Positions 33,953-42,213 of a stretch of DNA of 64,000 nucleotides are shown here, in pieces (the stretch's first letter is position 1; every line of letters starts with the position of its first letter). The stretch covers positions 113,055 through 177,054 of the forward strand of contig JACRCX010000038.1 in the NCBI GenBank assembly GCA_016218815.1, given 5' to 3'. The notes below the pieces were generated by a model. The model saw only the letters and a program-made list of their open reading frames with translations. It searched no databases and was not told where the DNA came from. The position numbers and the translations under genes are program-made. Origin of the DNA: Deltaproteobacteria bacterium (GTDB taxonomy: Bacteria; Myxococcota_A; Polyangia; DRWM01; JAAZOP01).

Positions 33953-34759
33953 CTAGAGGCGGATGCACCGGCCGTCGAAACACTGCTCGGTGGACGGGTT
34001 GCAGGCGTTGCCGCATCGGCCGCAGTTCTGCGTGCTGCTCAGAAGGTTCGTGCAGTGACCCTCGCAGTAGACGTCGGCGCCGGTGCAGATGTCGGTCGTG
34101 CAGACGCCGTCGCCGCAGGCCTCGGTGATGTCGCAGACTCCCTCGCAGTCGCCGCAGTGGTACAGATCACCCCGCACGTCGACGCACGCGCGGCCGTCGG
34201 AGCCGCATTCGGCCTGTGCGGGCACCGGGATCAGCACGCAGGTCTCGGGACAGGTCGCGTCGGCCGTGCACTCGCCGCAGCAGCACTGCTCGCCCGTGAC
34301 GCAGGCGGTGCCGCAGACGCCGCAGTGCTCGGAGTCGGTGTTGAAGTCGGCGCACGCATCGACGCACACGCCGCAGGAACAGACCTCGGTCGCCCCGCAC
34401 GCCGTGCCGCACGCGCCGCAGTTCTCGGGATCGGATTGCAGGCTCGAGCACTCGGTCCCCCCGCAGTCGTCGTAGTCGGGCGAGATCGGGCAGGACAGCT
34501 CGCAGGTGCCGGCGCGGCACAGCTCGTTGGAGGCGCAGACGGTGTCGCAGTCCCCGCAGTGGTCGGACCGGCTCTGCACGTTGACGCAGGCGCCGTCGCA
34601 GAACAGCTCGCCGGTCCCGCACGTCGTGCCTTCGTCGACGACGTCGCGGGCGTCCGTGACGTCCCGGCCTCCGTCGTCGCCCGCCGAATCGTCGCCGCAG
34701 GCGCCGAAGGTGGCGAAGGCTGCGAGCGAACCCAAAACCATCCACATCCGATTCTTCAT
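33953..34759 (-). CDS. Cysteine-rich secreted lipoprotein, 268 aa
   Basis: A signal peptide ends at a lipobox-like FGAC (cysteine near residue 20), followed by an acidic linker (GDDSAGDDGG). The mature protein carries about seven repeats of the pattern C..G.C....HCG.CG..C......C..G.C, for example SDHCGDCDTVC and SEHCGVCGTAC. Proteins of this kind are abundant in Myxococcota and probably form disulfide-rich surface structures. ATG 34759 has GGGAGG about nine bases upstream. The downstream rsmA start is 25 bases away on the same strand, so cotranscription is possible. Partners are unknown. Confidence 0.85.
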   Translation of the reverse strand: MKNRMWMVLGSLAAFATFGACGDDSAGDDGGRDVTDARDVVDEGTTCGTGELFCDGACVNVQSRSDHCGDCDTVCASNELCRAGTCELSCPISPDYDDCGGTECSSLQSDPENCGACGTACGATEVCSCGVCVDACADFNTDSEHCGVCGTACVTGEQCCCGECTADATCPETCVLIPVPAQAECGSDGRACVDVRGDLYHCGDCEGVCDITEACGDGVCTTDICTGADVYCEGHCTNLLSSTQNCGRCGNACNPSTEQCFDGRCIRL

Positions 34760-34831
34760 CGCCGGTGCCTCCCTTCCGATGCGAAGCAGGAGCCTAGCGG
34801 GCGCGATGCGGGGCGTCAACCGGGGAAGGGA

Positions 34832-34904
34832 TTTCGCGCAAAGGACGCAAAGAGGCGACCCTTCGGCCGGAGCTCAGGGCGCCTCCGGCGAAGGACGCAA
34901 AGGG
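34832..34904. repeat. CGCAAAGG-type intergenic repeat, copy 1
   Basis: GCGCAAAGGACGCAAAGAGG and, after a GC-rich spacer, GAAGGACGCAAAGGGC. Related sequences lie at 38496-38535 and 58436-58480. All three copies sit in the 5' regions of genes for exported proteins. Confidence 0.6.
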
Positions 34905-34911
34905 CAATCAA

Positions 34912-37053
34912 TCAGGGGGGGCGGACCACCACGCTGGCGTCGACGGCGGTGCAACCGCGGCCGCGCTCGGCGACGATGAGCGGGCCGATGCAGACGGCGG
35001 CGACGATGGCGCCCAGGTCGGCGCCCAGGCGACCGAGGCGCACGAGGACGTTGGCCAGGGCGTCGACGTCGACGGCGGAGGCCGACGAGGCGCCCAGACC
35101 CAGCTCCGCCGCCAGGTCGTACGCCTCCGACGCGCGCAGGGGACAGCCGCGGGCAACGACCGCGGGCTGCGCGCCCGCCAGGTCGGCCCGGCGCGCCACG
35201 ACCAGCATCCCCAGCCGCGGGTGCCGCACCAGCCCCGCCAGGAGCCGCGCGGTGCCCTCGACCATCCCCATCACCGTCGCCCCGAGCAGCCGCTCGGGCC
35301 GCACGAGCGCCTGCGCGCGGATCGTCACGTCGTGGAACGCCGTGCGCACCGCGGCGTCGCCGTCCAGGCCCAGCCTGACGAGCCCCGCCGCGGCTTTCGC
35401 GGGGACGTCCGGCGTCGCCGCCTTCACCGCGACCCGCGTCCCCAACTCGCGCGCGAAGCGCGACGCCGCGGTCGCCGTGGTGCACAGGCGCCACGGGGCG
35501 ACGGGGATGCCGTAGCGCCCCAGCAGCTCCAGGCTCGCGGGCTCGGAGAGTGTTCGCGCCGGGCCCAGCAGCGGGGCGCCGGCCGCGGCGGGATCGATGC
35601 CGGCCGGCGACGGGATCGGCTCCGCCAGCCGCCGCAACGCCTCGCCCGCCGCGCACGCCGCCGCGACGGCCGCTGCCGCCTCGCCGAGGCCGGCCAGGAC
35701 CGGGTTGCCGCGCCGCGCCGGATCCGCCGCCGGCGCCGGCACGGGCCCGTGCATCACCTGCGCCGCAATCGCCGTCCGGTCCTTCCCCGCGCCTTGGGAC
35801 AGGGCCTCGACCCACGCCGCGAGCCTCCGGTCCGACGACGTCGTCCCGCGCGGCGGCTGCCCGACGAACACGACGACGTCGAACCCGTCGTTCGCCGCGA
35901 ACGCGCGCACCAGACGCGCCCCGTCGCCCGGCCGATCGAGCACCCGTCCCGTGAGGTCGAGCGGGTTGGAGCCGGGCGGGCCCGCCCGCTTCCGCGCCGG
36001 TGCGGAGCCTCCGGCGCCCGGCGCCCCACCGGGAGCGGGCAGCTCGAGCCCCGCGGCGCGGAACGCTGCGGCCGCCAGCCGCCCGGCGCTCGACGACAGC
36101 GCCGCGACTCCCACCCGGCGACCGTGCAGCACCCCCCGATGCGTCAAGAACGCCAGCGCCTCGACCAGCGCCTCGAGCGTCGGGACCTCCGCCACCCCGC
36201 AATGGCGCAGGAAGCCCGCGACGAACGCCGACTCGGCCCCGGCCGAAAGCGACGATTCGGCCCGCGATTGGTCCGCCGGCGGAGCCGGGAGCGCCCTGTC
36301 CGGGCCGCGAACCGCGACGACCGGCTTGCCGGCGCGCAACGCGGCCGCGACCGCCCGGGCCAGCCGCGGCGGATCCTCGAGCGTCTCCAGGTAGGCGCCG
36401 ATGACGCGCGTGTCGTCGTCCGCCGCCAGGGCCTCGAGCGCCGCCGCGGCGCCGAACGAGTCGCCCGGTCCGACGGCCAGGACGTGGCTCCAGCCGAAGC
36501 GTCCGGAAAGGTCCGTGCGCAGGAGCTCGATGGCGACGCCGCCGCTCTGGCTGACCAGGCCGACGCCGCCGGCGGGAGGCCGCTCGAGCAGCCGTCCGAG
36601 GAAGGGGTACGAGCCGCGCGCGGGGGACAGCGCGCCGAGGCTTGCCGGGCCGGCGACGACGAAACCGGGGGGAAGGCCGGGGGGCGGGAACGTCGCGCCG
36701 GCGGCGCCGGCCGGCGGGTCGTCGACGACGATCGCCGCCCGCGCACCTGCCGCCGCGGCCTCGGCGAGGAGGGCCGGCGCCTGGGCGTACGGGGTCACGA
36801 GGACCGCGAGCTCGGGGGGGACGGGGGCGTCGGAGAGCGAGGCGACGCACGGCAGGGAGCCGACCTTGCGGCCGTGCGGGTGCACGGTGAAGGCGCGCGG
36901 TCGCGTGCGGCCGAGGGCGAGGTTCTCGAGGAGACGGAGCGTCCAGTAGGAGTCGGGCGCGCCGCCGACGACGGCGACGGAGCGTGCCGAGAACAGGGCG
37001 TCGAGCGCGGAGCCGGCCGGAGCGACCGGCGCTGCGTGCTTCGTCCGGGCCAT
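34912..37053 (-). CDS. NDP-forming acyl-CoA synthetase-like protein, 713 aa, probably lacking the catalytic His
   Basis: The order of domains matches ADP-forming acetyl-CoA synthetase: CoA-binding (SVAVVGGAPDSYWTLRLLENL near residue 22, here cited as SVAVVGGAP), succinyl-CoA ligase-like (GLVSQSGGVAIEL, SNPLDLTG) and a C-terminal ATP-grasp-like part (LLGRYGIPVAPWR, VAVKAATPDVPAK). In the family the phosphohistidine lies in SHTGALAG; the corresponding segment here reads SLSAGAES, with Leu in the His position. The ATP-grasp end is also diverged. The protein may therefore bind CoA esters without turnover. ATG 37053 was chosen; a promoter for the divergent gene lies upstream. Fold confident, activity doubtful. 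Confidence 0.75.
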   Translation of the reverse strand: MARTKHAAPVAPAGSALDALFSARSVAVVGGAPDSYWTLRLLENLALGRTRPRAFTVHPHGRKVGSLPCVASLSDAPVPPELAVLVTPYAQAPALLAEAAAAGARAAIVVDDPPAGAAGATFPPPGLPPGFVVAGPASLGALSPARGSYPFLGRLLERPPAGGVGLVSQSGGVAIELLRTDLSGRFGWSHVLAVGPGDSFGAAAALEALAADDDTRVIGAYLETLEDPPRLARAVAAALRAGKPVVAVRGPDRALPAPPADQSRAESSLSAGAESAFVAGFLRHCGVAEVPTLEALVEALAFLTHRGVLHGRRVGVAALSSSAGRLAAAAFRAAGLELPAPGGAPGAGGSAPARKRAGPPGSNPLDLTGRVLDRPGDGARLVRAFAANDGFDVVVFVGQPPRGTTSSDRRLAAWVEALSQGAGKDRTAIAAQVMHGPVPAPAADPARRGNPVLAGLGEAAAAVAAACAAGEALRRLAEPIPSPAGIDPAAAGAPLLGPARTLSEPASLELLGRYGIPVAPWRLCTTATAASRFARELGTRVAVKAATPDVPAKAAAGLVRLGLDGDAAVRTAFHDVTIRAQALVRPERLLGATVMGMVEGTARLLAGLVRHPRLGMLVVARRADLAGAQPAVVARGCPLRASEAYDLAAELGLGASSASAVDVDALANVLVRLGRLGADLGAIVAAVCIGPLIVAERGRGCTAVDASVVVRPP

Positions 37054-37076
37054 GGATTGTCCGTCCCAGCGCCGAC

Positions 37077-37106
37077 TTGCCACTCCGGCGCGCGCACCAG
37101 TATACT
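37077..37106 (+). promoter_or_regulatory. Sigma-70-like promoter
   Basis: TTGCCA and TATACT are separated by 18 bases. The predicted start is near 37113, about 10 bases before the GTG at 37123, so the leader is very short. Confidence 0.6.
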
Positions 37107-37122
37107 CGTTTGCACCTTGGGC

Positions 37123-38034
37123 GTGCGTTTCTTCATTTCGCAGGAGGTGCTCGACGGCCTGGTCGAGAAGGAGCAGGCGTCGGTACAGGACGACGTGCTG
37201 GCGATCCCCGAGAGGGGGTTGCGGGCGAAGGTAGAGCCGGCCGTCTTCTTCCTGCGCGAGGTGGAAGGGAAGGCCGACCCCAACGACCTGGTGGGCAAGG
37301 TCAAGACGGTCGAGGCGATCGTCGGCCGCGGGGCGGATCTCTTCCGGGCTTCGGTGATCCTGGGCGACGTCGCGTACGACGTCGTCGAGGGGTACCTCGG
37401 CCTGGCGGAGGACGGCTGGGCGTGGCCGGGCCGCGCGGAGGTTCAGCCGGCGGCTGCCGTTCCGGCGGAGCCGGCGGCTGCGCCGGAGCCCGAACCTGTC
37501 GCGCCGAGCGGCGGCTTCGACGTGGTGATGTCGGACGGGCCCGGGGGCACTTCGGGCGGCGGTTTCGATCTCCGGACGTCGGTCGTGCCCCCGCCGCCGG
37601 ACGGCGACGCGAACGGCATCATCGTCGATGTCGTGGGAGGGGACGAGGCGCTGCTTCACGCCTCGGCTCCGTCCGCCGGTTCGAACGAGGTGATCCGTCG
37701 AGTGCCGCTGGACCCGGAGCGGCTCGCGCTGATCAAGTCCAAGCCCGGGTTCCACCAGGCCTCGGTGCCGGATCCCGACTCCGACGACCGGCCCGCCGGG
37801 CCGCCCAGACCACCCCGTCGCCCTTCGCGCCCGCCGCCCGGCCTGTCCCGCCTGCCCGCGCCGGCGCCCGGCACCGGTGCGCGCACCTCGCGGCCCCCAC
37901 TCCCGCCCGGCGTGCCGCGCCGCCCTTCGGCACCGCCCCCGGAGGACGTCCCCGCCTCGCCGGGCAAGGCCGCCGACGAACTGGAGAAGATCCTCCTGGA
38001 AACGATCCGGCCTACGAGGCGGAAGCGGCCGTAG
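37123..38034 (+). CDS. Proline-rich protein of unknown function, 303 aa
   Basis: The first 105 residues (VRFFISQEVLDGLVEKEQ and LREVEGKADPNDLVGKVK, here in parts) look like a compact folded domain. The remainder is low-complexity and rich in Pro, Ala and Arg, with GGFDVVMSDG and GGGFDLRTS as two related short stretches. A C-terminal helix (ADELEKILLETI) ends in a basic tail. I do not recognise a family. The GTG at 37123 follows the promoter at 37077-37106. No signal peptide or membrane segment was seen. It converges with the roadblock-like gene, and the two 3' ends overlap by 23 bases. The two proteins could be partners in a small-GTPase type module, but no GTPase is adjacent. Confidence 0.7.
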   Translation: MRFFISQEVLDGLVEKEQASVQDDVLAIPERGLRAKVEPAVFFLREVEGKADPNDLVGKVKTVEAIVGRGADLFRASVILGDVAYDVVEGYLGLAEDGWAWPGRAEVQPAAAVPAEPAAAPEPEPVAPSGGFDVVMSDGPGGTSGGGFDLRTSVVPPPPDGDANGIIVDVVGGDEALLHASAPSAGSNEVIRRVPLDPERLALIKSKPGFHQASVPDPDSDDRPAGPPRPPRRPSRPPPGLSRLPAPAPGTGARTSRPPLPPGVPRRPSAPPPEDVPASPGKAADELEKILLETIRPTRRKRP

Positions 38035-38422
38035 CTTCGACGGGGGAGACGATCGTCGTGCGCAGGATGCGACAGACGCCGCGCATGGCCCGGATGAGCG
38101 CGACCGCGCGGTGCGACACCATGCCGCCCAGTCCGACCAGGAACAGGCGCGCCCCGTCGAAATCGAAGCACTGCACCGTCACGTCGTCCCGCGCGCCCAT
38201 CCCGGGGCCGAGCGGCTCGTCCGGATCCAGCGCCAGCGGTCCGCACGCCGCGATTTCCTCGGGCCGCCGGGTGGTCGGAGACGACGCCAAGAGCAGGCCC
38301 TGGTTGTCCGCCAGGACCAGACCGTCCATTCCCGACTGCACGGCCGAGTACGCGAGCTGGTACGACAAGGCAGTCCGGGTGTCCTCGCTTCGCAGGCACC
38401 GTCGTTCTCGCGGATCGTTCAT
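38012..38422 (-). CDS. Roadblock/LC7-like protein, 136 aa
   Basis: The segment GMDGLVLADNQGLLLASS matches the strand-turn-strand core of roadblock/LC7 domains (D-G-x-x-L-x-D-x-x-G). An N-terminal helix and a following VTVQCFDFDGARLFLVGLGG strand pair fit the fold. Bacterial members regulate small GTPases of the MglA type and are common in Myxococcota. The start is ATG 38422 (MNDPRERR). The 3' end overlaps the convergent gene by 23 bases. Domain call is moderate; partner unknown. Confidence 0.65.
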   Translation of the reverse strand: MNDPRERRCLRSEDTRTALSYQLAYSAVQSGMDGLVLADNQGLLLASSPTTRRPEEIAACGPLALDPDEPLGPGMGARDDVTVQCFDFDGARLFLVGLGGMVSHRAVALIRAMRGVCRILRTTIVSPVEATAASAS

Positions 38423-38495
38423 TCTTGCCTCCTCAGGAAGGACTGTATCCTACATTGGGCTACATCGCCAAGTTCCGGGGGGACCGGACCGGACA

Positions 38496-38535
38496 TCGCG
38501 CAAAGGACGCCAAGAAACGCAAAGGTCGCAAAGGG
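38496..38535. repeat. CGCAAAGG-type intergenic repeat, copy 2
   Basis: GCGCAAAGGACGCCAAGAAA followed by CGCAAAGGTCGCAAAGG. It lies in the 240-base divergent gap between the roadblock-like gene and the DUF4139 gene; nothing else was recognised in that gap. Confidence 0.6.
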
Positions 38536-38662
38536 GGGAGGGGGTTGGAGGTCAACGGGGGCACGGAGGTAGGATCCGGAGCGCTGATGGATCGTAAGGG
38601 GGCGCGGCAGGTAGCGGGGGACGGAGCCGGGGACCCTGGGGTCCCGGGAAGGAGCAGGCGAG

Positions 38663-40924
38663 ATGGTCAGGGGCGTGACGAGTCGGTGGGTGGTGACGGC
38701 GGTGTCGGCGGCGGTGCTGGCCTTGGGGTCCGGGGGGGCGTCGGGGTGCAAGAAGAAGGTGGAGGCGCCGCCGCAGGTTTCGTCGAAGCTGCCGATCCAG
38801 CGAGTGGTGCTGTACCGGAACGGGGTGGGGTACTTCGAGCGGGCGGGGAAGGTGCTGGGGGACGAGATCAAGTTCAAGGTCCGTGAGACGCAGGTGGGCG
38901 ACTTCCTGGCGTCGCTGGCGGTGGTGACGCTGGACGGCAAGCCGGTCGAGTTCGTGACGTTTCCGGTGAAGAAGGAGAAGAAGGAGAAGAAGGACGAGAC
39001 GCCGCCGATGCCGCCGTATCCGTGCTGGCCGACCATGCCGCCCGGGGCGTGCCCCGGGCCGACGCCGCCCCCGGACGACGGGGAGGCGGAGGAGGAGGAG
39101 CCGGAGGACCAGGTGGAGGTGGTAGTAAAGCTGAAGGGGGAGGAGGGGGCGGAGCACGACGTGATCATCGCGTACGTCGTGGAGTCGCCGATCTGGCGGC
39201 CGACGTACCGCATCGTGATGGACGAAGCGGGCAAGAAGGCGTTGTTGCAGGGTTGGGCGGTGGTGCAGAACCTCTCGGGCGAGGACTGGGAGGACGTGCG
39301 GCTCACGGTGACGGAGGGCGCGCCGCTGACGTTCCGAGCGGACCTGGGCAATCCCTACATCCCGTTGCGGCCGATGGTGACGGACCGGGGCGAGGTCGTG
39401 CAGGCGGCGGTGTCGTCGTCGATCTCGGTCTCCGAGGAGACGCGGCGGGAGATGGAGCGGCAGCAGCTGGCGGCGGCGACGACGGCACCGGAAGCGCCGA
39501 TGGCGGCGCCGTCCGCACCGGGTTACTACCCCGCCGACGAGACGGTGTCGGGGTACCTGGGCGGCGAAGGGTACGGGACCGTGGCCCTGGGCGCCGCGTC
39601 GGCGCAACCGGACTCGGCCTCGCGGCCGCGGCGAGCGGAGGCCGAGCGTTCGGCGGGCAACACCCGATATCCCGGGGGGGGCGGCGGCGGTCCGGCGAGC
39701 GGAATGGCGTACCCGACGGAGCCGGCGACGTCGACGCCGGTGGTTCCTCCTCCCCCCCCTCCGCCGCAGGGGCTGACGGCGGGCGGGGCGCAGGCGAGCC
39801 TGGCCCTGCTGGCGCTGGGCAGCCAGGAGGGCGGGATCACGACGTACCGGGCGGTGGCGCCGGTGACGGTGGAGGACGAGGCTTCGACGCTGGTGGCGAT
39901 CTTCAACCAGAGCGTGGACGCGAGCGACACGCTCCTGTACCGGCCGGACCCCGGCGTTCCGGTTTCGGCGCAGCACCCGTTCCGGGTGGTGCGGTTCACG
40001 AACCAGGCGGGCGTGACGCTGGAGCGCGGGCCGGTGGCGATCTTCGGCAAGGAGACGTTCCTGGGGCAGGGCCTGCTGGAGCCGCTGCCGACGGGGGCGA
40101 CGACGTCGATCCCGTACGCGGTCGAGCGTTCGGTGGTGGTGAGCGTGGAGAGCGGGTCGGACATCGAGGAGGCGAGCCTGGTGAAGGTGGTGCACGGGAC
40201 GATCACGGTGCGCCGCTATTCGGTGCGCAAGACGAAGTACGTGGTGCAGAACCTGTCCGAGCGGCCGGGGAAGCTCTACATCCAGCACACGCGGTGGTCG
40301 GGCTGGGAGCTGCGCAACCTGCCGGCGGGCTCGGAGGAGGTCGACGCGCTGACGGTGATCGTGCCGTTGGAGCTGAAGGCGCAGGCGAAGGCGGAGATCG
40401 AGGTCCTGGAGCGTTCGCCGACGATCCAGGAGGTGATGCTCCTGACCGACGTGGGTCGTGACGCGGTGCGGTTGTACCTCTCGGGTCCGGCGGTCGACGG
40501 GGTGGCGGGTCCGGCGCTCCGCAAGGCGCTGGAGCTGGCGGAGCAGATCGGGCGGATTGACGCCGACATCCAGCGTTTCACGGAGGAGCGCGACCAGGTC
40601 ACGCAGGCGATGTACGAGACGCAGAACAACCTGTACGCGATCGAGGGCATCAACCGGGCGGGCGAGCTCAGGACGCGACTCACGACGCGGCTGTCGGACC
40701 TGGAGAAGCGCTACAACGAGCTGCAGACGAAGATCATCGATCTGACGGCGCAGCGGGGCGAGTTGGACGTGGAGATCAAGGAGGCGATCCGGGACGTCGA
40801 CCTGGAGGTGCCGGAGCCGGCCGCGGCGACGGCTGCGCCTGCGGAGCCGGGTGCCGCGCCCGCGGGCGCGCCGGCCGCTCCGGCTCCCGCCGCACCCGCG
40901 GCTTCCGGGCCCTCACCGGCGTAG
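38663..40924 (+). CDS. DUF4139 family lipoprotein, 753 aa
   Basis: A signal peptide ends in GGASGC, a lipobox, with a Lys-rich stretch just after. Residues about 45-190 contain the N-terminal DUF4140-like region (VVLYRNGVGYFER) with an inserted Pro/Glu-rich loop after KKEKKEKK. The DUF4139 domain follows: ESPIWRPTYRIV, VVQNLSGEDWEDVRLTV and later YPVRKTKYVV-type strands, ending in a coiled coil (ERDQVTQAMYETQNNLYAIEG, here shortened to ERDQVTQAMYE). The tail is Ala/Pro-rich. The family is uncharacterised; the layout suggests an envelope-anchored beta-rich protein. ATG 38663 has AAGGAGCAGG upstream. It is divergent from the roadblock-like gene. Confidence 0.85.
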   Translation: MVRGVTSRWVVTAVSAAVLALGSGGASGCKKKVEAPPQVSSKLPIQRVVLYRNGVGYFERAGKVLGDEIKFKVRETQVGDFLASLAVVTLDGKPVEFVTFPVKKEKKEKKDETPPMPPYPCWPTMPPGACPGPTPPPDDGEAEEEEPEDQVEVVVKLKGEEGAEHDVIIAYVVESPIWRPTYRIVMDEAGKKALLQGWAVVQNLSGEDWEDVRLTVTEGAPLTFRADLGNPYIPLRPMVTDRGEVVQAAVSSSISVSEETRREMERQQLAAATTAPEAPMAAPSAPGYYPADETVSGYLGGEGYGTVALGAASAQPDSASRPRRAEAERSAGNTRYPGGGGGGPASGMAYPTEPATSTPVVPPPPPPPQGLTAGGAQASLALLALGSQEGGITTYRAVAPVTVEDEASTLVAIFNQSVDASDTLLYRPDPGVPVSAQHPFRVVRFTNQAGVTLERGPVAIFGKETFLGQGLLEPLPTGATTSIPYAVERSVVVSVESGSDIEEASLVKVVHGTITVRRYSVRKTKYVVQNLSERPGKLYIQHTRWSGWELRNLPAGSEEVDALTVIVPLELKAQAKAEIEVLERSPTIQEVMLLTDVGRDAVRLYLSGPAVDGVAGPALRKALELAEQIGRIDADIQRFTEERDQVTQAMYETQNNLYAIEGINRAGELRTRLTTRLSDLEKRYNELQTKIIDLTAQRGELDVEIKEAIRDVDLEVPEPAAATAAPAEPGAAPAGAPAAPAPAAPAASGPSPA

Positions 40925-41036
40925 CCGGCCGGGCTGCTCCCTTTCCCCTGGATAAACGCTTGAACAGCGGGCGGGGTCGGGGGACACTCCGGGCGGCGCC
41001 GTGCCTGGGGGAGGCCGGCGGCCGGCCGGAGTGGGG

Positions 41037-42059
41037 ATGCGCACGCCAAGCGGGAAGCTGATCGTCGAGTTCGCGGAAGACGAGATCGCGTTCCTGAACA
41101 TGCTGAATACGATCCTGCCGGTGGCGGTGCCGGACTTCCGTCGTGCGGTGCGTCGGGCGGTGGTCGAGGCGTCGCACATCATCCCCTTCGACGCCTTCGG
41201 CGTGGTGCGCGCCGGGCGGACGGACACGGAGATCACGATCTACGCGGTCGGGGCGCTTTCGAGCCCGCTCCTGGCCGCGGTGCGGGCGGATCTCGAGCGG
41301 GCGGGGGTGCCGGCGGGGGGCGGGCCCGGGCCGAGGTCGGACGTCGAGGTCGAGGTGGTGGAGCTGTCGGGGCCGTCGCGGGCGCCGGAGGCGGTCGAGG
41401 CCGCGTCGGCGTACGTGGCGGCGGCGGATTCGGCGGCGACGTGTTCCTGCGCCATCTTCGCCGCGGCGGCGGGTGTGTTCGAGCGGAAGCACCAGGTGTT
41501 GTTGTCGGTGCTGGCGACCTGGCTCCGCTCGTATCTGGCGTTCAGCGATGCCTACCGGCAGATGGAGGAGATGTCGGTCACCGATCCGCTGACGGGCTGC
41601 TACAACCGGCGGAAGTTCGTCGACGAGGCGGAGCGGGAGCTGGAGCGGGCGCGGCGGTACGGCTACGACCTGTGCGTGGCGCTGGTGGACGTCGACCGGC
41701 TGAAGCAGATCAACGACTCGTTCGGGCACGGGACGGGGGACGTGGTGCTCAAGGCCACGACGGACGGGCTGGCGCGGCGGCTGCGGAAGGTGGACGTGTT
41801 CGCGCGCTACGGCGGCGACGAGTTCGCGGTGCTGCTGCCGCACACGCCGCTGCCCGGCGGGGTTCTCGCGTTGCAGCGCGTGCTGGCCGCGTGCCGCGAG
41901 CAGGTCTCGCAGGTCGAGGCGCGGGTCTCGTTCTCGGCCAGCGCCGGCGTGGCGGCCTGGCGGCGCGACGAGTCGCTCGAGTCGCTGCTGCGGCGTGCGG
42001 ACACGGCGCTGTACGCGGCGAAGCGCGAGCATCCCGGGACGGTGGTGGCGGCGGACTGA
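41037..42059 (+). CDS. Diguanylate cyclase (GGDEF), 340 aa
   Basis: The C-terminal 165 residues are a GGDEF domain with SVTDPLTGCYNRRKF, VDVDRLKQINDSFGH and the active-site loop RYGGDEFAV. An RxxD inhibitory site (RKVD) lies five residues before GGDEF, so product inhibition by c-di-GMP is expected. The N-terminal 170 residues form an unrecognised sensor-like domain without membrane segments. The enzyme makes c-di-GMP from two GTP in the cytoplasm. ATG 41037 follows GGAG at five bases; GTG 41001 is an in-frame alternative. The gene stands alone between the DUF4139 gene and a repeat element. Confidence 0.92.
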   Translation: MRTPSGKLIVEFAEDEIAFLNMLNTILPVAVPDFRRAVRRAVVEASHIIPFDAFGVVRAGRTDTEITIYAVGALSSPLLAAVRADLERAGVPAGGGPGPRSDVEVEVVELSGPSRAPEAVEAASAYVAAADSAATCSCAIFAAAAGVFERKHQVLLSVLATWLRSYLAFSDAYRQMEEMSVTDPLTGCYNRRKFVDEAERELERARRYGYDLCVALVDVDRLKQINDSFGHGTGDVVLKATTDGLARRLRKVDVFARYGGDEFAVLLPHTPLPGGVLALQRVLAACREQVSQVEARVSFSASAGVAAWRRDESLESLLRRADTALYAAKREHPGTVVAAD

Positions 42060-42100
42060 ACCGGCTCGTGGCTGGTGGCGGGTAGCGGGTGGCGGGTCGA

Positions 42101-42169
42101 CCGAACCGCGCCCTTCAGGGCGCGGCTCCGACGGGACGGCAGCCGCGGGCTGAAGCCCGCGGTTCGGAT
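42101..42169. repeat. Composite palindromic element, copy A
   Basis: The outer arms CCGAACCGCG and CGCGGTTCGG are perfect inverted repeats. Inside are two hairpins, GCGCCCTTCAGGGCGC and CCGCGGGCTGAAGCCCGCGG. Copy B (45916-45985) has the same arms and hairpins with a different central spacer. The layout recalls BIME/REP elements. Confidence 0.8.
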
Positions 42170-42213
42170 GGCGAAGGCCGGCGCGGTTCCGAGGGCCGTG
42201 CCAGTGCGTACGG

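Noticed and set aside
35221..38034. Long plus-strand open frame antisense to the acyl-CoA-synthetase-like gene
   Set aside because: Only the part after 37123 has natural composition; the rest is Arg/Pro/Gly-rich and mirrors the minus-strand gene, a usual effect of very high GC.
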